37,487 nucleotides of DNA from Clostridiales bacterium (GCA_019415925.1 DXYG01000016.1:1-37487), one strand, 5' to 3'. Shown: positions 17,330 through 25,927, numbered from the stretch's first letter. A program made the numbers and translations. Notes: generated by a model from the letters alone, not told the origin.

Positions 17330-17572
17330 TAAACCATAATTTGTCGAGTGCCTCGACACGCAAATCGAGTGGAAAAAACGGTTATTTTGGTAAAAACGGT
17401 TGCCCGAATTTTAAGTTGATATATAGGTAACGTTTCCTGTATTGCCGTAGGGGGCGGCATCCCTGACGTCCCATTTCATAAATTGCAACGCAATTTATGA
17501 AATATGGCGAACACAGTTCGCCGCTACAATCATTAATTTTGCCCGTCGAGGCACTCGACAAATTATGGTTTA
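17330..17572. mobile_element. 243-bp MITE-like element with perfect 27-28 bp inverted ends
   Basis: The ends 17330-17357 and 17545-17572 are perfect inverted repeats, AAACCATAATTTGTCGAG followed by TGCCTCGAC in the left end. Inside are the AAAAACGGTTGCCC...TTGATATATAGG module, a GGGGGCGGCATCCC unit, a 14-bp-arm hairpin ATTTCATAAATTGC/GCAATTTATGAAAT and the hairpin GGCGAAC-ACA-GTTCGCC. There is no ORF. No target-site duplication is evident. Such a structure suggests a non-autonomous element or a fold-back repeat; mobility is inferred. Confidence 0.65.
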
Positions 17573-17599
17573 GCATATTCTATATGGAGGTGCTTTTAT

Positions 17600-18058
17600 A
17601 TGTCTAACGCTCTCTTGTCCTTAGCAGGTATTGAATTTTACCTTTTTTTAATTCAATTTGCACTTTTTATTCTTCAAGTGATTTCATTATGGTTTCTGTT
17701 TAAAAAAGCAAATGTCGCTGGGTGGAAGGGTATTATCCCGATTTACAACATCTATAAAATGTATCAGATTGTATGGAAAACAAAATTTTTCGGTCTGGAA
17801 TTTGCACTTTTAATCGTGCGTAATGTAATTCTGTACTTAATTAAGAACGTTTTTGTTACAGGTGCTTTTTCAATGGTGCTGTCAGCAGTACAGACTATAC
17901 TATTGCTTTTGTGCTGTGTAATTGACTTTTTCTTCTGCCGTCACATTGCTTTTTCATACGGAAAGGGCACAGGCTTTGCAGTCGGACTGTTCTTCCTCTA
18001 TCCGATTTTCATTCTTATTCTCGCACTCGGCAATTCAAGATTTGTAGGCAAAAGATAA
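17600..18058 (+). CDS. Small integral membrane protein (DUF5684-like)
   Basis: A 152-aa, very hydrophobic protein with about four membrane segments. The sequence AGWKGIIPIYNIYKM after the first helix is typical of a small-protein family of unknown role (I recall DUF5684). Near the C-terminus it has GKGTGFAVGLFFLYPIFILILALG. The SD GGAGGTG lies 8 nt before the ATG. It stands alone between the MITE-like element and a terminator. No function can be assigned. Confidence 0.8.
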   Translation: MSNALLSLAGIEFYLFLIQFALFILQVISLWFLFKKANVAGWKGIIPIYNIYKMYQIVWKTKFFGLEFALLIVRNVILYLIKNVFVTGAFSMVLSAVQTILLLLCCVIDFFFCRHIAFSYGKGTGFAVGLFFLYPIFILILALGNSRFVGKR

Positions 18059-18083
18059 TTTAAAATCATAAAATCAAAAAACG

Positions 18084-18114
18084 GAGCACCGCATAACAGC
18101 GATGCTCTTTTTTT
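18084..18114 (+). terminator. Rho-independent terminator after the DUF5684-like gene
   Basis: Stem GAGCACCGC (18084-18092) / GCGATGCTC (18099-18107) with one mismatch, followed by seven Ts. The same hairpin sequence recurs at 18150-18175 and 22221-22248. Confidence 0.85.
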
Positions 18115-18141
18115 AACGTGTAACTTAAAATGTATACAAAA

Positions 18142-18182
18142 CAAAACGGTCGGGCACCGCATTATAGCAATGCTCCGACCGT
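18142..18182 (-). terminator. Terminator of purL
   Basis: Stem ACGGTCGG (18146-18153) / CCGACCGT (18175-18182), with an imperfect inner GCACCGC/GCAATGC stem. On the - strand it is followed by a T-rich tract (TTTTGTTTTG). It lies 31 nt beyond the purL stop. Confidence 0.8.
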
Positions 18183-18213
18183 TATACCCGAATTGGGTGC
18201 AGCGACACGCTGC

Positions 18214-21200
18214 TTACTTAAAATACTTAACGCCGCTTTCAAAAATCTGCTGGTCTTTTGCAAACGGTACGTTTTTGTAGAGGTTTTCGCCCTTTCTTTC
18301 GCTGTGCCCCATCTTGCCGAGCACTCGTCCGTCGGGAGAGGTGATACCCTCGATTGCACAAATCGAGCCGTTAACATTATATGCAATATCCGAACTCGGA
18401 TTGCCGTTCAAATCAACATACTGCGTAGCAATCTGTCCGTTTTCTGCAAGTGCCTTTACGGTTTCTGTGTCAGCCATAAATCTGCCCTCGCCATGCGATA
18501 CGGGAACTGCGAACACGTCGCCTGCGTTCACGTTTGCAAACCACGGTGACTTGACCGAAGTAACTCTTGTGTACGCCATATGCGAAATATGTCTGCCGAT
18601 TGTGTTGAAGGTCAGCGTCGGGTCAGTAGGCTTTAACTCACGGATTTCGCCGTAGGGAACAAGTCCGAGCTTGATAAGAGCCTGAAAACCGTTGCAGATA
18701 CCGAGCATAAGACCGTCACGGTTCTTTAACAGCTCGTTTACAGCCTCGGCAATTCTCGGATTGCGGAAGGTTGTGGCAATAAACTTGCCCGAACCGTCAG
18801 GTTCGTCACCGCCGCTGAATCCGCCGGGGAGCATAATCATCTGGGAGGTCTTTATAATCTGCTCCATTCTGTCGATTGTCTCCTCAATTCCCCTTGAGGT
18901 GAGGTTCTTGACAATCAGCATTTCAACCTCTGCGCCTGCCTTTTCAAAGGCTCTTGCGGTGTCAACCTCGCAGTTTGTGCCCGGGAATACGGGGATAAAT
19001 ACCTTCGGCTTTGCAACCTTTATCGCAGGTGATTTTGTATTTCTTTCTGTATATAATTCTGCATTGACTTCAATTTCAGGGCATTCTGCCTGCGTCGGGA
19101 ATACTTTTTCAAGCGGAGCAGTCCACTTTTCAAGGATTTCAGAAATTTCAGCAGACTTTTCGCCCATCGTAACTTTTCCGTCATCTGTTACAACACCTAA
19201 ATCATAGCTTAATACATTGCTGTCAAGCTCTGCACCGTCAGCAATCTCAAGCACAAGCGAGCCTGAAAGCGGAGCAAAAAGCTCGTCGTTTGTAAGCTCT
19301 TTTGCAAACTTAAAGCCGTAGCCGTTACCGAAGCAAGCCTTGCAAACGCTTGCACAGGCACCGCCCTCTTTAACAACGGATGCCGAAAGCACCTTGCCGC
19401 TTTCGCAGAGTGCGAAAACTGCGTTGTACATTTCAATAAGCTTGTCCCAGTCGGGCATAAGAGTTTCCTTGTTTTCGGGAACGGGAACGTAGATTACCTT
19501 TGAGCCTGCGTTCTTGAACTCGGTTGAGATTGTCTTTGATGCCTTTGTCATTGCAACTGCAAAGCTTACGAGTGTGGGCGGAACGTCAATATCCTCAAAC
19601 GTACCAGACATACTGTCCTTACCGCCGATTGACGGAAGTCCGAGCTTGAGCTGAGCCTCCATTGCGCCTAAAAGTGCGGCGGCAGGCTTGCCCCAACGTT
19701 CGGGAACGTCCTTTAATCTTTCAAAATATTCCTGGAATGTAAGTCTTGCCGTCATCGGGTTTGCACCGATTGCAAGGAGCTTTGAGAGCGACTCAACAAC
19801 TGCGTAAGCCGAGCCGTGGAACGGACTCCAGCGTGAAACTCCGGGGATAAAGCCAAAGCTCATTGCGGTTGCGTCATCGGTTTCGCCCTTTTCAAGCGGA
19901 ATTTTAGCCGCCATAGCCTCCTGCGGAGTGAGCTGAGTTTTACCGCCGAACGGCATAATTACAGTAGCCGCACCGATTGATGCGTCAAAACGCTCTGCAA
20001 GACCGATTTGCGAGCAAACCTCAAGTCTGCCCATATTCTCACAAACTGCCTTTTCAAACGGCATATCCCTGAGAATTTCGGGGCACTGCTCTCTGTAGCA
20101 GTCCTCTGCCTTGGGAGCAGTGATATAAGCCTTTGCAACCTGAGTAACGCCGTTTGTATTGAGAAATTCTCTGCTGAGGTCAACAATCTTGTCGCCTCTC
20201 CAGTTCATTGTAAGTCTGGGATTCTCGGTTACAACTGCAACAGCGGTAGCTTCAAGGTTTTCCTTTTCAGCCTCGCTGATGAATTTTTTAACGTCGTTTT
20301 TATCAAGAACAACAGCCATTCTCTCCTGACTTTCGGAGATTGCAAGCTCCGTACCGTCAAGACCGTCGTATTTCTTTGTCACCTTGTCGAGGTCAACCGT
20401 CAGACCGTCTGCAAGCTCGCCTATTGCAACGCAGACGCCGCCTGCGCCGAAGTCGTTACATCTCTTAATCAGCTTTGCAACTTCGGGATTTCTGAACAAA
20501 CGCTGAATTTTGCGCTCTGTGGGCGGATTACCCTTCTGAACCTCTGCACCGCAGGTTTCGATTGAGCTTTCCGTGTGAGCCTTTGAAGAGCCTGTTGCGC
20601 CGCCGCAGCCGTCACGACCCGTTCTGCCGCCGAGAAGCACGATTACGTCGTCGGGAGCAGGAACTTCACGGATTACGTTTTCCTTGGGAGACGCGCCGAT
20701 AACTGCGCCGATTTCCATTCTCTTTGCAACGTAGCCCTTGTCGTAAAGCTCAACAACCTGTCCTGTTGCAAGACCAATCTGGTTGCCGTAGGAGCTGTAG
20801 CCCTGAGCCGCACCCGTTGTGATTTTTCTTGACGGAAGCTTGCCGTGCATAGTGTCCTTGAACGGAATTGTCGGGTCGCCCGAGCCTGTTACACGCATAG
20901 CCTGATAAACATATGAACGTCCCGAAAGCGGGTCACGGATTGCACCGCCGAGGCACGTAGCCGCACCGCCGAACGGCTCAATTTCAGTGGGGTGGTTGTG
21001 GGTTTCATTCTTAAACTGAACAAGCCACTTTTCAGTCTTGCCGTCAATTGTTACGGGCACTTCAATTGAGCAGGCGTTGATTTCGTCGCTTTCGTCAAGG
21101 TCGGGAATCATACCCTTTTTCTTAAGCGACTTCATTCCGATTAAAGCCATATCCATAAGCGACACGATTCTTGTTGTGTCCTTGCCGTAAACTTCAAGAC

Positions 21201-21981
21201 GTGTGTCGTAGTACTCCTGCAAAGCGTCCTCGATAACCTTGCCGAGTGCGTTCTTTTCAACCTCAACCTCGCTTAAGCGTGTGAGGAAGGTTGTGTGACG
21301 GCAGTGGTCAGACCAGTATGTGTCGATAACACGAAGCTCGGTAACGCTTGGGTCACGCTTTTCAGTGTCACGAAAATAGTCACGGCAGAATTTCAAATCT
21401 GCAAGTGTCATTGCAAAGCCCATTGAGGCGTAGTAGTCAGCCATTTCCTCGTCATTCCAATTTATAAAGCCTTCAACACGCTTAACGTCCTCAGGAACGG
21501 GAATTTCCATATCAAGCGTTTCGGGCTTTTCAAGAGAGGCAAGACGGCTTTCAACGGGGTTGATGAGGTATTCCTCAACCTTTGTAAGCTCGTCATTTGT
21601 GATGTCGCCTTTAAGAGCGATAACTCTTGCAGTCAGCACCTTGCATCTGTCGCCCTGAGTAAGGAGCTGAACGCACTGCTCGGCAGAGTCGCCTCGTTGG
21701 TCGTACTGACCGGGGAGATACTCCATAGCAAAAACCTTCCAGCCGCTTTCAACGGGCAGAGTTTCTTCATAAATAACGTCTGCGTTCGGCTCGGAGAGCA
21801 CAATGCCCTTTGCCTTGTCATATTCGTCCCTTGTAAGTCCCTCAATGTCGTAGCGCACGATGTAGCGCAAATCAATAACGGACTTCATACCCAGATTGTG
21901 GCGGATATCCCACAAGGTCTGCTTTGCAAGGACGTTAAAACCGTCTTTTTTCTCAACAAATAATCTTATTACGTCTGACAT
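18214..21981 (-). CDS. purL: Phosphoribosylformylglycinamidine synthase, single chain
   Basis: Catalyses the fourth step of purine synthesis, FGAR + glutamine + ATP to FGAM. At 1255 aa it fuses the synthetase (PurL) and glutaminase (PurQ) parts, as in the clostridial single-chain form. The C-terminal glutaminase has the nucleophile Cys1096 in LGICNGFQ and the His1226/Glu1228 pair in GHSERKGE. The synthetase half shows the FKNETHNHPTEIEPFGGAAT and DYFRDTEKRDPSVTEL regions. The start is ATG with GGGAGG 10 nt upstream. It stands alone here, without other pur genes. No purine riboswitch is visible in the 283-bp upstream gap. Confidence 0.96.
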   Translation of the reverse strand: MSDVIRLFVEKKDGFNVLAKQTLWDIRHNLGMKSVIDLRYIVRYDIEGLTRDEYDKAKGIVLSEPNADVIYEETLPVESGWKVFAMEYLPGQYDQRGDSAEQCVQLLTQGDRCKVLTARVIALKGDITNDELTKVEEYLINPVESRLASLEKPETLDMEIPVPEDVKRVEGFINWNDEEMADYYASMGFAMTLADLKFCRDYFRDTEKRDPSVTELRVIDTYWSDHCRHTTFLTRLSEVEVEKNALGKVIEDALQEYYDTRLEVYGKDTTRIVSLMDMALIGMKSLKKKGMIPDLDESDEINACSIEVPVTIDGKTEKWLVQFKNETHNHPTEIEPFGGAATCLGGAIRDPLSGRSYVYQAMRVTGSGDPTIPFKDTMHGKLPSRKITTGAAQGYSSYGNQIGLATGQVVELYDKGYVAKRMEIGAVIGASPKENVIREVPAPDDVIVLLGGRTGRDGCGGATGSSKAHTESSIETCGAEVQKGNPPTERKIQRLFRNPEVAKLIKRCNDFGAGGVCVAIGELADGLTVDLDKVTKKYDGLDGTELAISESQERMAVVLDKNDVKKFISEAEKENLEATAVAVVTENPRLTMNWRGDKIVDLSREFLNTNGVTQVAKAYITAPKAEDCYREQCPEILRDMPFEKAVCENMGRLEVCSQIGLAERFDASIGAATVIMPFGGKTQLTPQEAMAAKIPLEKGETDDATAMSFGFIPGVSRWSPFHGSAYAVVESLSKLLAIGANPMTARLTFQEYFERLKDVPERWGKPAAALLGAMEAQLKLGLPSIGGKDSMSGTFEDIDVPPTLVSFAVAMTKASKTISTEFKNAGSKVIYVPVPENKETLMPDWDKLIEMYNAVFALCESGKVLSASVVKEGGACASVCKACFGNGYGFKFAKELTNDELFAPLSGSLVLEIADGAELDSNVLSYDLGVVTDDGKVTMGEKSAEISEILEKWTAPLEKVFPTQAECPEIEVNAELYTERNTKSPAIKVAKPKVFIPVFPGTNCEVDTARAFEKAGAEVEMLIVKNLTSRGIEETIDRMEQIIKTSQMIMLPGGFSGGDEPDGSGKFIATTFRNPRIAEAVNELLKNRDGLMLGICNGFQALIKLGLVPYGEIRELKPTDPTLTFNTIGRHISHMAYTRVTSVKSPWFANVNAGDVFAVPVSHGEGRFMADTETVKALAENGQIATQYVDLNGNPSSDIAYNVNGSICAIEGITSPDGRVLGKMGHSERKGENLYKNVPFAKDQQIFESGVKYFK

Positions 21982-22121
21982 AATTTATCTGCCTCCCGTA
22001 TTTTATATTCCTCTATATAATAACACGGAAAGGGAGCGTTTTATTTCATTTATAGCAAAAAGATTTAGATTAAGAAGAAATGTTTTTAATTAGCAATAAT
22101 GTAAAAAACAGATGAACCTGT

Positions 22122-22203
22122 CGTAGGGACACGGCGCACCGTGTCCACACAAAAATTGCATAGCAATTTATGCATTGTGGCGAACACAGTTCGCCGCTAC
22201 AAA
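22122..22203. repeat. Palindromic repeat in the purL-rubrerythrin gap
   Basis: CGTAGGGACACGGCGCACCGTGTCC, then the hairpin AAATTGC-ATA-GCAATTT, then GGCGAAC-ACA-GTTCGCC and GCTACAA. The last two hairpins also occur in the same order inside the 17330-17572 element. The rest of the 283-bp gap (21982-22264) is AT-rich and holds the purL SD; I see no clear purL promoter. Confidence 0.75.
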
Positions 22204-22213
22204 TCAACACAAC

Positions 22214-22248
22214 AAAAAAACGGAGCACCGCTTAATAACGATGCTCCG
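22214..22248 (-). terminator. Terminator of rubrerythrin gene
   Basis: Stem CGGAGCACCG (22221-22230) / CGATGCTCCG (22239-22248) with one mismatch. On the - strand it is followed by seven Ts (complement of 22214-22220). It lies 17 nt past the stop and is nearly identical to the hairpin at 18084-18107. Confidence 0.85.
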
Positions 22249-22264
22249 ACTTGAAATTAAAAAA

Positions 22265-22801
22265 TCAATAGTTTTCCGGCTTAATTTGGAAATAGCTCTG
22301 GGGATGTGCGCAAACGGGGCAAACCTCGGGAGCTTTTTTGCCGATGCAGATGTGACCGCAGTTGATGCACTGCCAGATAACGTCCTCGTCCTTTGAGAAA
22401 ACAATGTCGCCCTTAACGTTCTCAAGGAGCTTCTTGTAGCGTTCCTCGTGGTGCTTTTCAACCTCGGCAACTCTGTCAAAGAGGTCGGCAATGTAATCAA
22501 AGCCTTCTTCTCTTGCTTCCTTGGCAAAGGTGGGATACATATCTGTCCACTCGTAGTTTTCACCTGCGGCGGCGTCCTCAAGGTTAATTTCTGTTCCCTG
22601 AATACCGTCGTGAAGGAGCTTAAACCACATTTTAGCATGTTCTTTTTCGTTAGCGGCTGTTTCTTCAAAGAGGTTGGCAATCTGAACATATCCGTCCTTC
22701 TTAGCCTTTGAAGCGTAGTATGTGTACTTGTTTCTTGCCATTGATTCGCCTGCAAAAGCGGCTTCAAGATTTTTTTCTGTTTTTGAACCTTTTAACTGCA
22801 T
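22265..22801 (-). CDS. rbr: Rubrerythrin
   Basis: A non-haem iron peroxidase of anaerobes that reduces hydrogen peroxide using electrons from rubredoxin. The 178-aa protein has the ferritin-like di-iron domain (FAGESMARNKYTYYASKA, ANEKEHAKMWFKLL, and a third helix with EKHHEERY) and a C-terminal rubredoxin-like iron site, C-x-x-C in WQCINCGH and CPVC near the end. ATG 22801 is chosen because AAGGAG lies 8 nt upstream; the longer GTG at 22810 overlaps that SD. It is encoded beside a flavin reductase-rubredoxin gene that could supply electrons. Confidence 0.95.
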   Translation of the reverse strand: MQLKGSKTEKNLEAAFAGESMARNKYTYYASKAKKDGYVQIANLFEETAANEKEHAKMWFKLLHDGIQGTEINLEDAAAGENYEWTDMYPTFAKEAREEGFDYIADLFDRVAEVEKHHEERYKKLLENVKGDIVFSKDEDVIWQCINCGHICIGKKAPEVCPVCAHPQSYFQIKPENY

Positions 22802-22843
22802 AATAAACACTCCTTATTTTTTTGAAATTATTACAATGTTGTG

Positions 22844-22981
22844 AATGGGACGTCTGGGAAGCCGTCCCCGATAGTTCCTACATGTCCCGAAGCATTACCG
22901 TTATATCAATCTGTAATTCGGGCAATCGTTTTTACCTGATTATACGACTTTTCCACTCGATTTGCGTGTCGAGGCACTCGA
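22844..22981. repeat. Composite repeat, inverted copy
   Basis: Read on the - strand it runs GTCGAGTGCCTCGACACGC, AAATCGAGTGGAAAA, GGTAAAAACGATTGCCCGAATT, TTGATATAAC and then GGGGACGGCTTCCCAGACG. This is the same module order as at 17343 and 34534. It ends one base from the stop codon of the flavin reductase gene (22983), so it sits exactly at a gene end. Confidence 0.75.
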
Positions 22982-22982
22982 C

Positions 22983-23591
22983 CTACATTTTCTCAAAGTC
23001 AGATGCAGGGTGCTTGCAAATCGGGCATATATAATCCTCGGGAAGCTCGTCGCCCTCGTAAACGTATCCGCAGATTTTGCAAACCCAGCGAGTTTTTTCG
23101 CTTTTCTTAACCTCGGGCTTCGGTTTTATGTTCTTGTGGTAGTATGAGTAGGTTGCGCTCGCATTGTCCGACAGAACCTCTGCATCTTCAACCTCGGCAA
23201 TGAAAACGTAGTGAGTGCCTACGTCAACGGTGTCAACAACCTTTGCAGAGAAGAACGCATTTGTGCCCTCGGTTACATAGTTTATGCCGTTTTCGGCAGT
23301 TTTATACCCTGCAAAACCGCTGAACTTGTCGGTATCTCTGCCGCTTGCAAAGCCGAAACGCTCAAACAGGCTGAACTTTGCCGACTCGTCAATACAACTT
23401 ACGTTGAATTTGCCCGACTTCAAAATCATATCGGTTGTAAAGTTATCCTTATTTACTGTGATTGAGATTTTGACGGGTGTTGAAGTTACCTGCATAACGG
23501 TGTTGATGATACAGCCGTTCTGCTTTGAGCCGTCGGATGTTGTCAGAACAAACAGACCGCAGGCAATATTATATACAGCTTTATTATTCAT
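22983..23591 (-). CDS. Flavin reductase-rubredoxin fusion (high-molecular-weight rubredoxin-like)
   Basis: A 202-aa protein. Residues 1-150 are a flavin reductase-like, FMN-binding split-barrel domain (MNNKAVYNIACGLFVLTTSDG, with GCIINTVMQVTSTP). Residues 165-202 are a rubredoxin with CKICGYVYEGDELPEDYICPIC, the C-x-x-C pairs for iron. Fusions like this (Hrb of acetogens) pass electrons from NAD(P)H to flavodiiron proteins or rubrerythrin-type enzymes under oxygen or NO stress. The SD GGAGG lies 6 nt before the ATG. It has its own consensus promoter and a palindrome at the transcription start. Confidence 0.92.
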   Translation of the reverse strand: MNNKAVYNIACGLFVLTTSDGSKQNGCIINTVMQVTSTPVKISITVNKDNFTTDMILKSGKFNVSCIDESAKFSLFERFGFASGRDTDKFSGFAGYKTAENGINYVTEGTNAFFSAKVVDTVDVGTHYVFIAEVEDAEVLSDNASATYSYYHKNIKPKPEVKKSEKTRWVCKICGYVYEGDELPEDYICPICKHPASDFEKM

Positions 23592-23608
23592 AACTAACCT
23601 CCTTTATG

Positions 23609-23627
23609 TTTGTATATATTATACAAA
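23609..23627 (-). promoter_or_regulatory. Operator-like palindrome at the flavin reductase promoter
   Basis: TTTGTATA-TAT-TATACAAA is a perfect 8+3+8 palindrome placed 4 nt downstream of the -10 box, covering the expected transcription start. This is a classic repressor position. It does not match the Rex (TTGTTAA...TTAACAA) or PerR (TTATAATnATTATAA) consensus I know. The regulator is unknown. Confidence 0.6.
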
Positions 23628-23630
23628 TTA

Positions 23631-23659
23631 ATTATATTCCTATAATTTTAATTTGTCAA
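23631..23659 (-). promoter_or_regulatory. Consensus promoter of the flavin reductase-rubredoxin gene
   Basis: On the - strand TTGACA (complement of 23654-23659), a 17-nt spacer and TATAAT (complement of 23631-23636), a perfect sigma-A consensus. It may also serve rubrerythrin, which lies 181 bp downstream in the same direction. Confidence 0.85.
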
Positions 23660-23704
23660 TGACTTTATTTCTTAAAAAATCGAATTATTTGAAAAAGTTA
23701 TCTC

Positions 23705-24035
23705 GACTGTTAAGTTGATATATAGGAAACGTTAATCCTAAAACTTTGCTCTTATTAATTATAACGCTGAACTAAATTTTTCGTAGGGAACGGTACGGCA
23801 GTCGCCCAAAACCCCTCAGTCCCCTTATTAAGGGGCAGAAACCCCTGTGTCGTTCCTAACTAACATTCAGCTAACCTTAATAGGAACGACACAGGGGTCG
23901 TTCCCTACAATTATTCATAAACAGTGTATATTTTTAGCTTTAACGCTGTAGTAGGGGACGGCTTCCCAGACGTCCCTACAGGTTAATATCAATCGTCTGT
24001 TTATACCGCAGGGGCGACCCTGTGCGGTCGCCCGA
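23705..24035. repeat. Repeat-filled gap between flavin reductase and amylase genes
   Basis: Contains TTAAGTTGATATATAGG (shared with 1698 and 17411), CGTAGGGAACGG, an ACCCCTGTGTCGTTCC...GGAACGACACAGGGGT hairpin related to the one at 8212-8291, CCCCTTA-TTAAGGGG, GGGGACGGCTTCCCAGACG, and a GGGCGACC-CTGTGC-GGTCGCCC hairpin that is also at 33124-33145. No gene is seen. Confidence 0.7.
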
Positions 24036-24055
24036 AAAGTCACAAATATTTGTTG

Positions 24056-25927
24056 CTAATTAAATTCCAAAATCAGCATTTCACAGCTCAGCGGTGCTAC
24101 GTACAGCTTGCCGTTTTCAAGCCTTGAGCCGAACAGCGGCTTTGCCTCAGCATATCCCGGCGGAGTTTCAATCTCCACGCTCCTGTCATAAAGATTGAAC
24201 GTGCAGAAAATTGCCGAGTGGTCGTCGTGGCGGATATACTCAAGCCTGCGTTCCTTTGCATAGACGTTAACAAATTCTCCGTCCCAGAGTGCAGAACAGG
24301 ACTTGCGCAGATTGCCAAGCTTTTTGTGCCACTCGATAAGCTCCTTGTTTTCCTTGCCCCAGGGGTAACAACAGCGGTTGAACGGGTCACGGTAGCCCTC
24401 CATTCCTGCCTCGTCACCGTAGTAAACGCACGGAAAACCGGGGAGAGTGTACTGCATTGCGGAGGCAATCTTGTAAATCTTTTCACCCATTTCACGCTGT
24501 TCATCCGTCAGGTGAGTTTCAGCCTGCCAGCGGCGGTCACGTCCGTTAAGCGGCTCGCCTGCAATCATAGTCAGCGCACGCTCAGTATCGTGAGTCGAGA
24601 GCGAGTTCATCAGCACACGCAGTACCGGACGGGGATAGTTCTCGATTACGCTCATAATCGTGCTCATTGTGTAACGTGCGTCCTGACCTTTGCAGAAGTC
24701 AAGGATAGCATTTCTGAAAACGTAGTTCATAACCGAGTCAAGTTGTTCGCCGAGCAAAAATTTTCGCCTTGCGCCGTAGCTTTCCTTGTTGCTTGCGTCC
24801 TCCCACACTTCGCCCACAATGAACGCCTCGGGGTTTTCCTCCTTGACGGACTTGCGCAGATTTTCCATAAATTCGTCGGGCAGCTCGTCGGCTACGTCAA
24901 GTCGCCAACCGGAGTTTCCGTAACGCATATATTTGCGCACAATGCCGTTTTTTCCGTTGATATATTCGTTGAATTCGGGCGAAGTTTCAATTACCTCGGG
25001 GAGCGTGTAAAAGCCCCACCACGAGTTGTAGTTGTCAGGCCACTCGTTGAATTTGTACCAGCTGTAGTACGGCGAATTCTTGTCACGGTATGCACCGCCG
25101 TCGCCGTATCTGCCCGAACGGTTGAAGTAGACGCTGTCGGAGCCTGTGTGCGAGAAAACGCCGTCGTTTATAATGTGGATTCCACGCTTTTTGGCTTCCC
25201 TGCAAAGCTCCTTGAAGTCCTCGTCAGTGCCCAGAATCGGGTCAACGTGCGAGTAGTCGCCCGTATCGTAGCGGTGGTTTGAGTATGCCTCGCCTATGGG
25301 GTTGAGGTAAATACAGCTTACGCCCAGATTCTCAAGGTAGTCAAGCTTCTGCGTAATTCCCTTGAGGTCGCCCATAAAGAAGTCGCTGTTGGTAATTTCG
25401 CCGTTTTCGTCAGGCTCCCATTTTGGCAGAGCGTACCAGTCCTCGTTGCGTGTAAAGTCGGTGCGCCTGAGCTTCTTTTCCTCACCGCTGAAATTAAAGC
25501 GGTCGGGGAAAATCTGATACATAACTCCGCCGACAGGCCAGTGCGGTGTGGTAAAACCCTTTTTGTAGCAGGTAATCTGCCAGCTCCTGCCGGGCGAAGG
25601 CTCAATTGTGCTGATATTATACGGGTCAGACGGCACAATGTAGCGGATTCCTTCATTTGTGTGAAGCTTAAATCCATACCAGTAAAGGCCGATTCTGTCG
25701 GGAGTAAACGAACACTCCCATATTTCGGTTTCATCGTCAAATGTGCCTGCCCAGAGAAAATTTGTAAAAACCCAGTTGTAGTCGTAGTCGTACTTTACGC
25801 AAAGCTCGGCTTTCTGAGTTTTCAGCCTTCTCGGAACGAGTATGCGCAGGAAAATTGTGGTGTCCTGCTCGACTGCGCCAAAGGGTGAACGGTAGTAGCT
25901 TTTTTGTGAGTCAAAAGGAACGGGCAT
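24056..25927 (-). CDS. GH13 alpha-amylase family enzyme (neopullulanase/cyclomaltodextrinase type)
   Basis: A 623-aa cytoplasmic glucan hydrolase; no signal peptide. Residues 1-110 form an N-terminal beta-sandwich of CBM34 type, followed by the (beta/alpha)8 domain. Catalytic residues are visible: nucleophile D344 in GWRLDVAD, acid/base E373 in VGEVWED and D447 in STHDTERA. NDGVFSHTG (254-262) is conserved region I. CBM34-GH13 enzymes cleave cyclodextrins, pullulan or short maltodextrins inside the cell, so it would feed MalQ and GlgP. The SD AAGGAAG lies 7 nt before the ATG. The exact substrate cannot be read from the sequence. Confidence 0.93.
   Translation of the reverse strand: MPVPFDSQKSYYRSPFGAVEQDTTIFLRILVPRRLKTQKAELCVKYDYDYNWVFTNFLWAGTFDDETEIWECSFTPDRIGLYWYGFKLHTNEGIRYIVPSDPYNISTIEPSPGRSWQITCYKKGFTTPHWPVGGVMYQIFPDRFNFSGEEKKLRRTDFTRNEDWYALPKWEPDENGEITNSDFFMGDLKGITQKLDYLENLGVSCIYLNPIGEAYSNHRYDTGDYSHVDPILGTDEDFKELCREAKKRGIHIINDGVFSHTGSDSVYFNRSGRYGDGGAYRDKNSPYYSWYKFNEWPDNYNSWWGFYTLPEVIETSPEFNEYINGKNGIVRKYMRYGNSGWRLDVADELPDEFMENLRKSVKEENPEAFIVGEVWEDASNKESYGARRKFLLGEQLDSVMNYVFRNAILDFCKGQDARYTMSTIMSVIENYPRPVLRVLMNSLSTHDTERALTMIAGEPLNGRDRRWQAETHLTDEQREMGEKIYKIASAMQYTLPGFPCVYYGDEAGMEGYRDPFNRCCYPWGKENKELIEWHKKLGNLRKSCSALWDGEFVNVYAKERRLEYIRHDDHSAIFCTFNLYDRSVEIETPPGYAEAKPLFGSRLENGKLYVAPLSCEMLILEFN

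Noticed and set aside
21982..22264. Purine riboswitch or PurR box upstream of purL
   Set aside because: I looked for conserved purine-aptamer loops and CGAA-type Pur boxes in the gap and saw none; it holds a palindromic repeat and AT-rich sequence.
22204..22767. A 187-codon frame overlapping rubrerythrin on the same strand
   Set aside because: Out-of-frame shadow of rubrerythrin; no SD and a Lys/Thr-rich nonsense composition.
24218..25282. A 354-codon open frame on + opposite the GH13 gene
   Set aside because: It is antisense to a well-conserved amylase with all catalytic motifs. It arises from GC-rich third positions and shows no domain.
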